Made by a program: the position numbers and the translations under genes
Shown: positions 45,818-54,474 of the stretch, one piece after another
Layout of the letters: every line of letters starts with the position of its first letter
How positions within the stretch are numbered: position 1 is the stretch's first letter
The notes under the pieces: model-generated
The model's input: only the letters and a program-made list of their open reading frames with translations
Told to the model about the DNA's origin: nothing
The model's database searches: none
Assembly (NCBI RefSeq): GCF_000265205.3
Contig: NC_018000.1
Coordinates: forward strand, 3,968,001-4,032,000
Source of the DNA: Sinorhizobium fredii USDA 257
GTDB lineage: Bacteria > Pseudomonadota > Alphaproteobacteria > Rhizobiales > Rhizobiaceae
Reading direction: 5' to 3'
Length of the DNA stretch: 64,000 nucleotides

Positions 45818-46348
45818 ATGACTATCGAGACCCAGAACCCAGCACCAAGAGAACTCGACGTCCGACCTATATTGAGGAGCGGCGGCGAGCCGTTCCAGGC
45901 GATCATGGAGGCGGTGAACGGGCTGAGACCGGGCCAAGCCTTCCGGCTGCTTGCTCCCTTTCGTCCGCAGCCGCTGTTCAAAGTGATGGAAGGCCGCGGC
46001 TTCAGCCACGAGGCACAGGAGACGGAGGGCGGCGACTGGGAGGTCCTGTTCACGCCGAAGGCGGCGAGTGACCCCGTAGAGGTCTCCGCCGACGCCGACA
46101 ATCCGGACACCTGGCCGGACCCGGTCGAGCACCTTGACCTCACCGAGCTCGATCCCCCGGAACCCATGGTCCGCATCCTTGCGACTGCCGAGCGGCTGCA
46201 GCCGGGCGAGGTGCTGTTCGCCCTTCTTTCCCGCGAACCGATCTTCCTCTTCCCGGAGCTTTCCAAACGAGGGCACCAGTGGGCGGGCAATTTCGACGAA
46301 ACACGAACCACCTTCCGCATCTTCGTCCGCGTCGGAGATGGGGGCTGA
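45818..46348 (+). CDS. Protein with two DUF2249 domains
   Basis: A 176-residue protein containing two DUF2249 repeats. The first has RELDVRPILRSGGEPFQAIM and GQAFRLLAPFRPQPLFKVME, and the second has EHLDLTELDPPEPMVRIL and GEVLFALLSREPIFLFPEL. The start is three bases after the membrane protein stop, so translation is coupled. Two-domain forms like this accompany DUF59 proteins in denitrification regions. No reaction is known. Confidence 0.83.
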   Translation: MTIETQNPAPRELDVRPILRSGGEPFQAIMEAVNGLRPGQAFRLLAPFRPQPLFKVMEGRGFSHEAQETEGGDWEVLFTPKAASDPVEVSADADNPDTWPDPVEHLDLTELDPPEPMVRILATAERLQPGEVLFALLSREPIFLFPELSKRGHQWAGNFDETRTTFRIFVRVGDGG

Positions 46349-46352
46349 AGCC

Positions 46353-46646
46353 ATGAGCGAACCGACGAACGCGACCATCTGCGATGCGATCCGCGACGCA
46401 CTGCGCATGATCATCGATCCCGAGCTTGGCCGCAACATAGTCGATCTTGGTCTTATCTACGACGTATCGGTCGAGGAAGGCGGGATCGCCCATGTGACGA
46501 TGACGACGACCACGAAGGGCTGTCCGGCCAGCGAATATCTGAAGGAGGCAGTGCGCAACTGCGTCTGGTATGTGCCGGGTGTTGAGTATGCCGAAGTGCG
46601 GCTGACCTACGAGCCGCCCTGGACGCCGGATATGATGGCCGGCTGA
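46353..46646 (+). CDS. DUF59 (MIP18/PaaD-like) metal-sulfur cluster protein
   Basis: A 97-residue DUF59 protein: IIDPELGRNIVDLGLIYDVSV, the cysteine in TTKGCPASEYLKEAV and the C-terminal YEPPWTPDMM. It is a second copy of the fold seen in the SufT-like protein at 1478-1858, but shorter. It follows the double DUF2249 gene by four bases. An attractive inference is that it assembles or repairs iron-sulfur proteins during NO exposure; this is not shown by sequence. Confidence 0.88.
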   Translation: MSEPTNATICDAIRDALRMIIDPELGRNIVDLGLIYDVSVEEGGIAHVTMTTTTKGCPASEYLKEAVRNCVWYVPGVEYAEVRLTYEPPWTPDMMAG

Positions 46647-46955
46647 TACTAGGGTCAGGACCTATTAACCGACAGAAGCGTCGGATGACTGCTCTGAGCC
46701 CAAAGCGGCGATCCGCTAGATGATTCGGAAATTGCCGCAACGGGTGGAAACAAGAAGTCCAACGCACAGGCTCGGAACAGCCCCTTTTGCTGGAGGAACC
46801 GGCCGTCGCAGGATTGCTCGAACTCAAGCCGCCCTTCATGTACATCTCCAGCGCCGGTTCCCATATCCGCGGTTCCCATATCCGCTACTATGCCCTACCG
46901 AGCGGATTGGCGAGAATCGCATTGGCCCTTCAAGGAAGCTCTCGGAGTGACAAGC
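46647..46955. other. Intergenic stretch with a 15-base tandem repeat and possible IS remnant
   Basis: No gene is recognised. GGTTCCCATATCCGC occurs twice in a row at 46856-46870 and 46871-46885. The segment beginning TAGGGTCAGGACCTATTAACCG near 46651 looks like the end of an insertion sequence, but I find no transposase frame beside it. The repeat lies about 70 bases before the P450 start and could be part of its promoter or leader. Confidence 0.4.
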
Positions 46956-48176
46956 ATGATCGAGCCGCATGATTTCGATGTCCTGTCGCCGGAGTTCCAC
47001 GCGAATCCCTTCCCCACGCTCGACCGCATGCGAGCGGAGGGCGCTGTTGTCCGCATGAAGTTGCCTATCGTCGGCCGCACATGGTTCGCGGTCACACATG
47101 ACACCTGTGCGGCGCTGTTGAAGGATCACGAGAGCTTCGCGCGCGACCCTGCCAATGCGGGGAGCAGGACACAGGCGCGAATTCTGAAGTTGCTACCGAG
47201 GACAATCGGCCTTCTGGCATTGAACATGATCGGCTACGACGACCCGGAGCACCGCCGTCTGCGCGGTCTGGTTGACCAGGCGTTCCAGCGCCGATCGATT
47301 GAGGCCATGAAGCCGATGATCACGCAAATCGCCGATCGGCTCCTCGATCGATTGGATGGAAAGAGGGAGGTCGATCTCATGTCCGAGTTCTGCCGGGATC
47401 TGCCGCTTTCGGTGATCTGCGCGGTGCTCGGCCTGCCGGAGCAGGATCACGATCGCTTCAAGAGATGGCTCGGCGGTCTGAAGGACACTGCCAATATTGG
47501 CGCGATCATCCGCGCCGTTCCCGGCGTTGTCCGTGTGGTGCGTTATCTTCGCCGCGTCTCGCGAGCGGGATGCCGAGCGTTGCCTGACGGTCTGGTCGCC
47601 GCGTTGCGCGATGCCGAAACGGATGGGCAGACGCTCAGCGAGGACGAACTTGTCTCGATGATCTTCCTGCTCTTCGGAGCTGGGCAGGAAACCACCACGC
47701 ATCTGATTTCCGGCGGGCTTTTCGCGCTGCTGTCGCACGAGGATGAACTGCTTCGGCTGCAGAATGATCCAAGCCTGATGCCCACCTGTGTCGAGGAGTG
47801 CCTGCGCTACGTATCGCCGGTGCAGATGACCAAGCCGCGCTTCGCGAGGCGCGACATGAGGTGGCAGGGACAGCAATTTCGCCGCGGTGACATGATCGCC
47901 GCTTTCCTGGCGGCAGCCAACTGCGATCCTGCCAAGTTCGAGCACCCGCACCGTTTCGACATCACGCGCCACCCGAATCCGCATCTCTCCTTCGGTACTG
48001 GAGTGCATTTCTGCCTCGGGTTTCAACTCGCGCGGGCAGAGGCGGCAATCGCGTTCGAACGCATCCTTACGCGCTTTCCAGAAATGAGCCTGAACAGCGA
48101 CCTATCAAACATCAAGTGGCGCAAGCGCCTTGGGATTCGCGCCCTGGCACAACTGCCCGTGAAGCTCGCGGCGTGA
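46956..48176 (+). CDS. Cytochrome P450
   Basis: A 406-residue soluble bacterial P450. The I-helix motif FGAGQETTTH, the E-x-x-R of EECLRYVSPVQMTKPRF, and the haem-binding FGTGVHFCLGFQLAR with the proximal cysteine are all present. GGAG lies about ten bases before the ATG at 46956; a GTG nine bases upstream is an alternative. No ferredoxin or reductase partner is next to it. A P450 beside denitrification genes is odd because oxygen-dependent hydroxylation would not work there; peroxide use or NO chemistry are possibilities only. Substrate unknown. Confidence 0.93.
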   Translation: MIEPHDFDVLSPEFHANPFPTLDRMRAEGAVVRMKLPIVGRTWFAVTHDTCAALLKDHESFARDPANAGSRTQARILKLLPRTIGLLALNMIGYDDPEHRRLRGLVDQAFQRRSIEAMKPMITQIADRLLDRLDGKREVDLMSEFCRDLPLSVICAVLGLPEQDHDRFKRWLGGLKDTANIGAIIRAVPGVVRVVRYLRRVSRAGCRALPDGLVAALRDAETDGQTLSEDELVSMIFLLFGAGQETTTHLISGGLFALLSHEDELLRLQNDPSLMPTCVEECLRYVSPVQMTKPRFARRDMRWQGQQFRRGDMIAAFLAAANCDPAKFEHPHRFDITRHPNPHLSFGTGVHFCLGFQLARAEAAIAFERILTRFPEMSLNSDLSNIKWRKRLGIRALAQLPVKLAA

Positions 48177-48585
48177 AGCTGAATGTCGGCTGGTGCGCCA
48201 ATCTTCGGTGCGGTAGTGGCGCAATGACCGGACGTGCGGCCGAGATATGGGGGACGTCTCTGCCTGCCTTCCGCACCACTCAGGACGTTCGCGTCAAGAC
48301 CCGGAAATGCCGGACAGGGTCGCACTTTGCCGTCTGCAAGGAGCCTGCCCAACGACTGTGTGTGGCGAGGCCGGCCTAATTTCCGTCGTGTGAAAGCTGT
48401 CATGGTCGCTTAGGGTGTCATTTTCGCCCCTCCCGCAAACGACCCCCTGCTTGTACTCCTTCATGGTGTCCCGGCAGGTGATCGGTTTCAGGCTACGTCC
48501 TCGGACCGCTCCGTCGTGCAGAAAGCAGGCTAAACTGCCCCAGGCAGGCCGCAAAGACCGAATTCCTTCTCATACACCCGCCAAT
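48177..48585. other. Intergenic stretch without recognised gene
   Basis: About 400 bases between the P450 and the converging nhaA. A short minus-strand frame (MKEYKQGVVCGRGENDTLS from about 48464) has the look of a mobile-element fragment, but I cannot name it. No hairpin with a T run was found. Confidence 0.35.
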
Positions 48586-49761
48586 TTAGAATGGGCCTGT
48601 CGAGAAGACCCTCAGTATGGCGTATCCGCCTGCTCCGGCTATCAGGGAACCGGCCAGGATTCCCAGTTTGGCTTGGTCTTGCAACTCAGGATCATTGAAC
48701 GCCAGCTGAGCAATGAACAGACTCATCGTGAAACCGAATCCGCAGAGGAGCGAGATACCGGCAACTTGAAGCCAGGTCGCGCCCTCCGGCAAGTCGGCGC
48801 TCTTCGAATAAACCAACAGGAGGACAGTACCGAACACACCGACTAATTTCCCGACAGAAAGACCTGCGGCTACGCCGAGAGTGATAGGCTCGATAAGGGC
48901 AGCAGGAGTAACACCAGCTAATGAAACGCCGGCGTTGGCGAAGCCAAAGATTGGCACGATGAGGAAGGCGACGGGCGTCCTCAAATAGTGCTCGAGCCGG
49001 TGGAGCGGCGATACCGACGGTAACGCTTTCGATGCGTTGAGCGGCAGCTCTGCCGGAATAGTGAGCGAGACGAGCACGCCGGCAAGCGTCGCATGAACGC
49101 CCGACCGCAGCAAAAACGCCCAAAGTGCCAGACCCAGAAGCGCATAGAGAGCAAGATTGCTCATCCTCCAGCGGTTCATGACAGCAAGAAACATGAAGAG
49201 CAAAGCTGCAACCGCGAGATCCGGTATCGAAAGGCTGCTGCCAAAGAAGAGCGCGATGACAACGATAGCTCCTACATCATCGATGATCGCCAGCGCGGCG
49301 AGGAAAATCTTCAAGGAAGATGGAACACGGCGTCCGAGCAGCGAAAGCACCCCGAGTGCGAAGGCTACATCCGTCGCCGATGGTATGGCCCAGCCGCGCA
49401 AGGCCTCTGCATCATGGCGATTGAACAAGGCGTAAAGCACCGCCGGCACCAACATCCCACCTGCCGCTGCAGCGCCGGGCAGGATGCAGCCTCTCCAGCT
49501 CGAGAGCTCCCCATGGACCCACTCTCGTTTGATCTCGAGTCCAATCTGAAGAAAGAAAAGCGCCATCAACCCGTCGTTGATCCATTGCTGCACGCTGAAA
49601 GGTCCGACACTCGTGCGGAGCCCAGCAAAGTATGAGGCGGAAAAACGCGAGTTCGCCAGCGTGATCGCGAGCAACGCTGCCACCATCAGCAGCAAACCTG
49701 CGGAGAATTCCATGTTGAAAAATCGACGGAGGGGGCCGGTGATGCGACCGTTTACAGACAT
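48586..49761 (-). CDS. nhaA: Na+/H+ antiporter NhaA
   Basis: A 391-residue antiporter with about 12 spans that expels Na+ in exchange for protons at the inner membrane. WAIPSATDVAFALGVLSLLG and the double aspartate in ALAIIDDVGAIVVIALFF are the functional core, and GFGFTMSLFIAQLAF near the end is the usual C-terminal block. The start MSVNGRITGPLRRFFNMEFS fits the family. It stands alone, pointing away from the genes to its right. Confidence 0.94.
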   Translation of the reverse strand: MSVNGRITGPLRRFFNMEFSAGLLLMVAALLAITLANSRFSASYFAGLRTSVGPFSVQQWINDGLMALFFLQIGLEIKREWVHGELSSWRGCILPGAAAAGGMLVPAVLYALFNRHDAEALRGWAIPSATDVAFALGVLSLLGRRVPSSLKIFLAALAIIDDVGAIVVIALFFGSSLSIPDLAVAALLFMFLAVMNRWRMSNLALYALLGLALWAFLLRSGVHATLAGVLVSLTIPAELPLNASKALPSVSPLHRLEHYLRTPVAFLIVPIFGFANAGVSLAGVTPAALIEPITLGVAAGLSVGKLVGVFGTVLLLVYSKSADLPEGATWLQVAGISLLCGFGFTMSLFIAQLAFNDPELQDQAKLGILAGSLIAGAGGYAILRVFSTGPF

Positions 49762-49947
49762 TGCGGCGCCTTGTTCCTCACGCTCGCCCTAAAAGACAAT
49801 CCAGCGGAACCGAGCATGACCACCGGTTTCGCAAATAGACGCGTCACGCGATATTTCCAGTGCTTAAAGCAGCAGTCATCCCGAGCAACACCTTTCCGTG
49901 TCGCGGATTCGGCATAAGAGCCGCCCTCGCGGCTCTCCCGCAGTACC

Positions 49948-50046
49948 TCATCCCAGCCATCCGAGATACAGGGCGGCAGACAGGCCGAGCTGGAGAACAG
50001 CCAATGTGATCACCAGAACTATGAAACCGCGCTTCAGGAGGGTCAT
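49948..50046 (-). CDS. Possible 32-residue membrane peptide
   Basis: MTLLKRGFIVLVITLAVLQL, continuing to AALYLGWLG, forms a single membrane span with a basic N-terminus, ending in TGA at 49948-49950. GGAG is eleven bases before the ATG, further than usual. Small single-span peptides of this kind include oxidase subunits and regulators, but no family is recognised and no partner gene is adjacent. Otherwise 49762-50416 holds no gene that I can see. Confidence 0.4.
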   Translation of the reverse strand: MTLLKRGFIVLVITLAVLQLGLSAALYLGWLG

Positions 50047-50416
50047 TCGATATCCGTCTCCAAGGGTCCGCCAACACCGATTGCACCTTGCGGGGGGCTC
50101 GCGAAATCTCACGGTCAGTGAACGCACGTTAAACTGTATGTCGCCAACTGCCGTGACCTTCGGCTGACAGGCAGAGCGAAACAGCTCATCCCCGCGCCGT
50201 TGTCAAATCCCGCGTAGTCGCCCAGTCGGAGTTCGGAGTTGGCCACTTTGCTGGAGTGGTGCGAGAAGCGATGTGCGGCCGCTCTGCGCGAAATGTGAAG
50301 GCCGTTTAGATCATTTAGACGGGCCGGCACGGACGGTCTCGAGGAAGGTCCGGACGCTGGAACATCGGCGCTTCCTTGTGGTTCGGCCGTCATCACATCA
50401 AATTCAGGAGAGCGTC

Positions 50417-50856
50417 ATGAGTGCTTCCGGTGTCGCCGTCTTCGACAAGACGCTTCAGATCACGAATGGCTGGCTCGATGAAATCATCGAACATCAGGGG
50501 CCGGATCGTCAGCGCGCATGGCATATTCTGAGTGCTGTTCTTTACACCCTGCGCGATCGCTTTTCCGCCGACCTGTCGGCTCATCTTTCCGCGCAACTGC
50601 CGCTGCTCGTGCGGGGACCTATTACGATCAATACGAGCCCTCCAGACAGCCGGTACAGTCGCGGACCCTGGACGAGTTCCTTGGCCGGGTGAAAGAGGAA
50701 CTCACGTTCACCCGCCCGGTCGATGCCAAGGAGGCCGTGCAAACGGTATTTCACGTGCTGTCGCACCACCTTGATTCCGGCGAAATCCGCAAGATCCGCG
50801 AAAGTCTGTCCCAGGATGTGCGGGCACTCTGGCCAGACCCGACCCAGCGTCAATAG
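50417..50856 (+). pseudogene. Frameshifted DUF2267 protein gene
   Basis: The frame starting at 50417 reads MSASGVAVFDKTLQITNGWL to AHLSAQLPLLVRG, then continues as unrelated sequence to a stop at 50692. In the next frame YYDQYEPSRQPVQSRTLDEF through DALEAVQ-like text (PVDAKEAVQTVFHVLSHHLD) to ALWPDPTQRQ ends at 50856. Together they give one complete DUF2267 protein of about 145 residues; the switch is in GCGGGGACC near 50615, where one base is missing. AGGAG precedes the ATG, so initiation is normal. A one-base loss or sequencing error explains it. Confidence 0.82.
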
Positions 50857-50952
50857 TCCGGCCAAGGGTGGGGAAGGTCATGCACCTGCCTTGCGTCGAG
50901 AAAGTTGCTGGGGCGAGATCTTTGGGATGGTACACCTCGACGGAGGAATCCA

Positions 50953-51288
50953 ATGTCATTGTTCGAGATCCTGGCTGACCAGGAAACCACCGATAAGCTC
51001 GGCGCCGCCATGATCATATTGACCCGTGACGAAGGTGGTGGCCATCCCCGCAAAGGCATCATACTCACGCACGAGCTCGTCGAGGATGCATTCGGTGGCG
51101 ACCGCGACCGAGCCGCTGGGGTTATCAGGTCGGGAGTAATCGTTCATGAGGCTATGCGCAGGATCGACAGTCCGGACAGGCTGATCTACCAGACGCTCGA
51201 TGCAGCGACCGCTGTCGTCCGCTGGCACTTGGCCACCTTCAGCCGCGATGATCTGGGACTCTTCGAAGGACCGGTGCGTTCCAGATGA
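50953..51288 (+). CDS. Hypothetical soluble protein
   Basis: A 111-residue protein (MSLFEILADQETTDKLGAAM to LGLFEGPVRSR). CGGAGG lies before the ATG at 50953. The sequence has the composition of a folded alpha/beta protein, with a conserved-looking HELVEDAFGGDRDRA and RIDSPDRLIYQTLDAA. I recognise no family. It lies about 100 bases after the broken DUF2267 gene in the same direction. Confidence 0.6.
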   Translation: MSLFEILADQETTDKLGAAMIILTRDEGGGHPRKGIILTHELVEDAFGGDRDRAAGVIRSGVIVHEAMRRIDSPDRLIYQTLDAATAVVRWHLATFSRDDLGLFEGPVRSR

Positions 51289-51453
51289 GACTGCCAGGGA
51301 TCACAGAGCCAGCTCCCGTCATGCGTGGATGCCCGGCAAATCGGCCGTGTTTCATCCGGCACCTGTAGCTCGCTTTTGAGCTGTGGTCGGTGACCACCTT
51401 CGACTGTCACCGTGGTGCCCGGTACCGTCTGCCAGAAAGTGCCTGATCGAAAC

Positions 51454-51915
51454 TCAAGCGATATGGGATCTCGGCGGTCCAACGATCAGCAGCGCATTCA
51501 ATAGCATGGCGAACAGACCGGGCCGAGATTCCAGTATCTCGCGGACACATCGGGCAGCCGCCTCTGCGCGCACCGTCGCACCGGAATGGCAGCTGCATAC
51601 AAGCTGGTGCAACTCCCAATCGGTTAATTCGAAGAAACGCTTCGCCTCGCCATAGGTATCGTCTTGAAGGCCCTCCGCACGAAGCACAGCGTCCCCAAAT
51701 GCGACCGTGATGGGCGAGCCTGCGCTTCTCATCGCGTCACGCGCCCATGCCGGCTGATACTCGGTCTCCGAAAGTGTGCTCAGACGGTTATCAGGTGTAT
51801 TGTCCAAAAGCTCTGCCCAGCGCGCAAGGCGTTCAGCTCGCGTCATCTCCCGGCGCTGCAGGTCTGCGTGAACGCCGGCTACTGCTTGCAGTCGCTCGCG
51901 TGGTTCGTATTTCAT
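51454..51915 (-). CDS. Hypothetical protein
   Basis: A 153-residue protein without recognised family. The N-terminal half is charged and helical (LQRREMTRAERLARWAELL), and the middle has FFELTDWELHQLVCSCHSGA with a C-x-C pair. GAGAGG is five bases before the ATG at 51913-51915. It ends in a short hydrophobic helix (LFAMLLNALLIVG). It faces the gene at 50953. Confidence 0.6.
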   Translation of the reverse strand: MKYEPRERLQAVAGVHADLQRREMTRAERLARWAELLDNTPDNRLSTLSETEYQPAWARDAMRSAGSPITVAFGDAVLRAEGLQDDTYGEAKRFFELTDWELHQLVCSCHSGATVRAEAAARCVREILESRPGLFAMLLNALLIVGPPRSHIA

Positions 51916-52191
51916 CGTTGCCTCTCATATTAGAGTATTCTTTGAGAGGTATGGCGCTTAGAGATATCGACAAGGGGTTGGGAGAAGCTTCAACACCCTG
52001 CGCGGAGAACGCGGACCGACGCTCGACGATCTTCATGGCAATCCCACCGAAGGTCCGGTATTGCCGGGATTCCCTTGCATCGCCGCGAGCATCCGTTCCA
52101 CGGCCCACGGCTACTAGAAGCACCAAGCCAGCGGATTGGCCATCCCAGTCCGAGATCGCAGTCGCGGTTTTCTGTCAGAACCCAGTGGTAG

Positions 52192-52512
52192 TCAGGTGTC
52201 CCTGATCTGGTCGACTGCGGTCGCCAGCAGTTCGTCCATGACTACGCGAATCTGTTGATCGGACTGGGCGACGCCAGCCGCGTCGAAATCGGCCCGCACC
52301 TTTCGGAACACATCGTTGTCCCCTGCTTCTTCGAAGTCCGCGCTGACCACCTCCTTCGCATAGGCGTCGGCGTCCGCGCCGGCTTTACCGAGCTTTTCAG
52401 CGGCCCACAGGCCAAGCAGCTTGTTACGCCGCGCCATCGCCTTGAACTTCAACTCCTCGTCCATCGCGAACTTCTTTTCGAAGCCTTCCTGACGGTCCCT
52501 TATGCTGCTCAT
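52192..52512 (-). CDS. DUF1476 protein (F1-ATPase zeta-subunit-like inhibitor)
   Basis: A 106-residue, mostly helical protein of DUF1476 (RDRQEGFEKKFAMDEELKFK, then ARRNKLLGLWAAEKLG, then GDNDVFRKVRADF). In Paracoccus this family is the zeta subunit that blocks ATP hydrolysis by the F1FO-ATPase of alphaproteobacteria. AAGG lies eight bases before the ATG at 52510-52512. A copy in an accessory denitrification region would be additional to the usual chromosomal gene; that copy is outside this window, so the point is inferred. Confidence 0.85.
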   Translation of the reverse strand: MSSIRDRQEGFEKKFAMDEELKFKAMARRNKLLGLWAAEKLGKAGADADAYAKEVVSADFEEAGDNDVFRKVRADFDAAGVAQSDQQIRVVMDELLATAVDQIRDT

Positions 52513-53013
52513 CGCTTGGCCTTCGTTTCAGGTTGTTGGGTTTCGACCTTCATCCGACATCCAGAAGATGACCGGCTAGTCCGATCCGAGGGTGGCGCGA
52601 ATGGACGTCGTTGGCAAGACCAGACCATTCGCGCAGATGATCGGCGAGAACTACAAACGCAAGCTGGAACGGTGCGGTTCTTGTTCTGACCCCGGAAAGG
52701 TGGCTGATGGCGGGAAATCCGGACCTTCCGACGGGCCGTCGGGAACCTCCACTTCGGGGTGGAGAGCAGGCTTCTCGGCCTTCAGTATCAAAGTCCACTT
52801 CTGGGGCGCGCAGCAGACTTCGGCAGACCAGCATTCCATTTGACGTGACATCGTGAGAGGAAGAGCTCCACGTTCGCTTGGACCTGACCCTTCTCATCAG
52901 CAATCAAGGGTCTGTGGTGAACGCGGTGGAATGCTCGAAAAAGAGTGCCCGCTGTCTAGGCAGGCGAGTTCCTGTTGCTTTTTGCTCCACGGCTGTTGTG
53001 GAATCCGAACGCT
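52513..53013. other. Intergenic stretch without recognised gene
   Basis: About 500 bases between the DUF1476 gene and the end of nnrS. Short frames on both strands show no recognisable family, and no strong hairpin was found. It may be remnant sequence. Confidence 0.35.
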
Positions 53014-54225
53014 CTAGCGCAACGCGCGGCGCTTGCGCACCAGAATCGGCCCATATTCGAAGCAGAACAGCGCAAAGGCCAGGATCCATGCGCTTCCGGA
53101 GACGGCATAGAGTCTCGTTGCGATGGCGGGAAGTATCTCCGCGAGCGGGCGCAGCAGCGCCGAAACCACGACCGCGGCATAGGAGGCGGCCGTCAATCGC
53201 GATGCGGTCAGCGGGTGGCCCGTGTGCCCGCGGCTGGCGCGGGTCATAACCGCAAGCATCATCGCGGCGATGGCGCCCACCGTAAGCACATGCATGACAG
53301 AACGTTCTTCGACGAGGCCGAGCGCGCCGAAGCCGATTGCGGCGAAGCCCAAGGGAACGAAGGCATAGGCCACGTGCAGAATGACGAGCAGCATTTCCGG
53401 CCAGGTGGCCCAGCCGCGCCAGCGGCCGAGCCGGACGGTGTGCAGCAGGGCGGCGGCAAGGGCTGCCACCGCCGTGATCGGATGATCCGGAACAAGCGTC
53501 CATGCGCCCAGCGCTGCGATGCCTGCGAGGATGGCGACCGTGTCGAAGTGGTTGTAGGAAACCGGAAAGTCGGTGCGGCCGGCACGATTCAGCCAGTTGC
53601 GGGTGAAGCTCGGCAGGATTCGCCCGCCGACGATGGTGATAAGGACCACATAGGCAGAGATGGCGAGACGCATCGCAACGGGCGCATGGTCTCCGGTGAT
53701 CACCGCCACATGGAAGCAGGCATTGGCAAGAGACAGTGCCAAGAGCCCGCCCAGCACCTTCAGATCCTTCCACTTGCGGCCGGCGATCACCTCGCGGGCG
53801 CAGATCAAGAGCAGCGCCGGAAGGAAGAGGCAGTCCACCGCCGCGGCGGCCGGAACGCCGATCACATCAGGCGAAAGCAGGGCCATGCGCCCCGCCAGCC
53901 ACAGCGCGAACAGTGCGGCGAGCGGCCAGCCGGAGACCGGCAGGCGACCCGTCCAGTTCGGCACCGCCGTCAGCAGGAAGCCGGCAAGGACCGCCGGGGC
54001 GAACCCGAACAGCATCTCGTGCGCATGCCAGGCGTGAGCGCCGTAGCTGCCGGCGATTTCGAGATGGCCGGCGAGGGCCGCGATCCAGAGGGTCATGGCG
54101 GCTACCGCCCAGATAGCGGCGCCTAGGAAAAACGGCCGGAAACCATATGAGAAGAGCACCGGCCCCGTGCGTGCGAGGCCCCGCGGCACGTAGCCGGGAC
54201 GCTCGGCCACCTTTGATCCATTCAT
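53014..54225 (-). CDS. nnrS: NnrS haem-copper membrane protein
   Basis: A 403-residue protein with about 12 spans. GPVLFSYGFRPFFLGAAIW at the start, HAWHAHEMLFGFAPAVLAGFLLTAVPNWTG with the conserved histidines, and TRASRGHTGHPL near the end are the NnrS signatures. NnrS contains haem and copper and lessens NO-induced loss of iron from cellular pools in other bacteria. CAGGAG lies seven bases before the ATG at 54223-54225. It is divergent from nirK, with two NnrR-type boxes between. Confidence 0.95.
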   Translation of the reverse strand: MNGSKVAERPGYVPRGLARTGPVLFSYGFRPFFLGAAIWAVAAMTLWIAALAGHLEIAGSYGAHAWHAHEMLFGFAPAVLAGFLLTAVPNWTGRLPVSGWPLAALFALWLAGRMALLSPDVIGVPAAAAVDCLFLPALLLICAREVIAGRKWKDLKVLGGLLALSLANACFHVAVITGDHAPVAMRLAISAYVVLITIVGGRILPSFTRNWLNRAGRTDFPVSYNHFDTVAILAGIAALGAWTLVPDHPITAVAALAAALLHTVRLGRWRGWATWPEMLLVILHVAYAFVPLGFAAIGFGALGLVEERSVMHVLTVGAIAAMMLAVMTRASRGHTGHPLTASRLTAASYAAVVVSALLRPLAEILPAIATRLYAVSGSAWILAFALFCFEYGPILVRKRRALR

Positions 54226-54282
54226 GATTAAACTCCTGATGTCTGGGTCGCACCTGACTACCGGAGTTGCGCAAGGTGTTCT

Positions 54283-54296
54283 TTGACAATTGGCAA
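54283..54296. promoter_or_regulatory. NnrR/FNR-type box upstream of nnrS
   Basis: TTGACAATTGGCAA fits TTG-N8-CAA, about 64 bases before the nnrS start on the minus strand. Confidence 0.6.
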
Positions 54297-54385
54297 AGAC
54301 ACGGCAGTTGGGTTTCCGGCAGCGACGACCATGCGGAGCTGTCGCCTCCGCTAGTCAAAATGTCGCAGCAGGGCAATTTGACTGT

Positions 54386-54399
54386 TTGCTCCACCTCAA
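54386..54399. promoter_or_regulatory. NnrR-type box upstream of nirK
   Basis: TTGCTCCACCTCAA fits TTG-N8-CAA, about 82 bases before the nirK start, the same distance as the box before azu. Confidence 0.6.
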
Positions 54400-54474
54400 A
54401 GAGCCAGCCCCCGACCACCCTAGGATGAGAACGACCGAGCGATTTTCGCTCCGTCTTCATAAAGGAGAGGTTCC

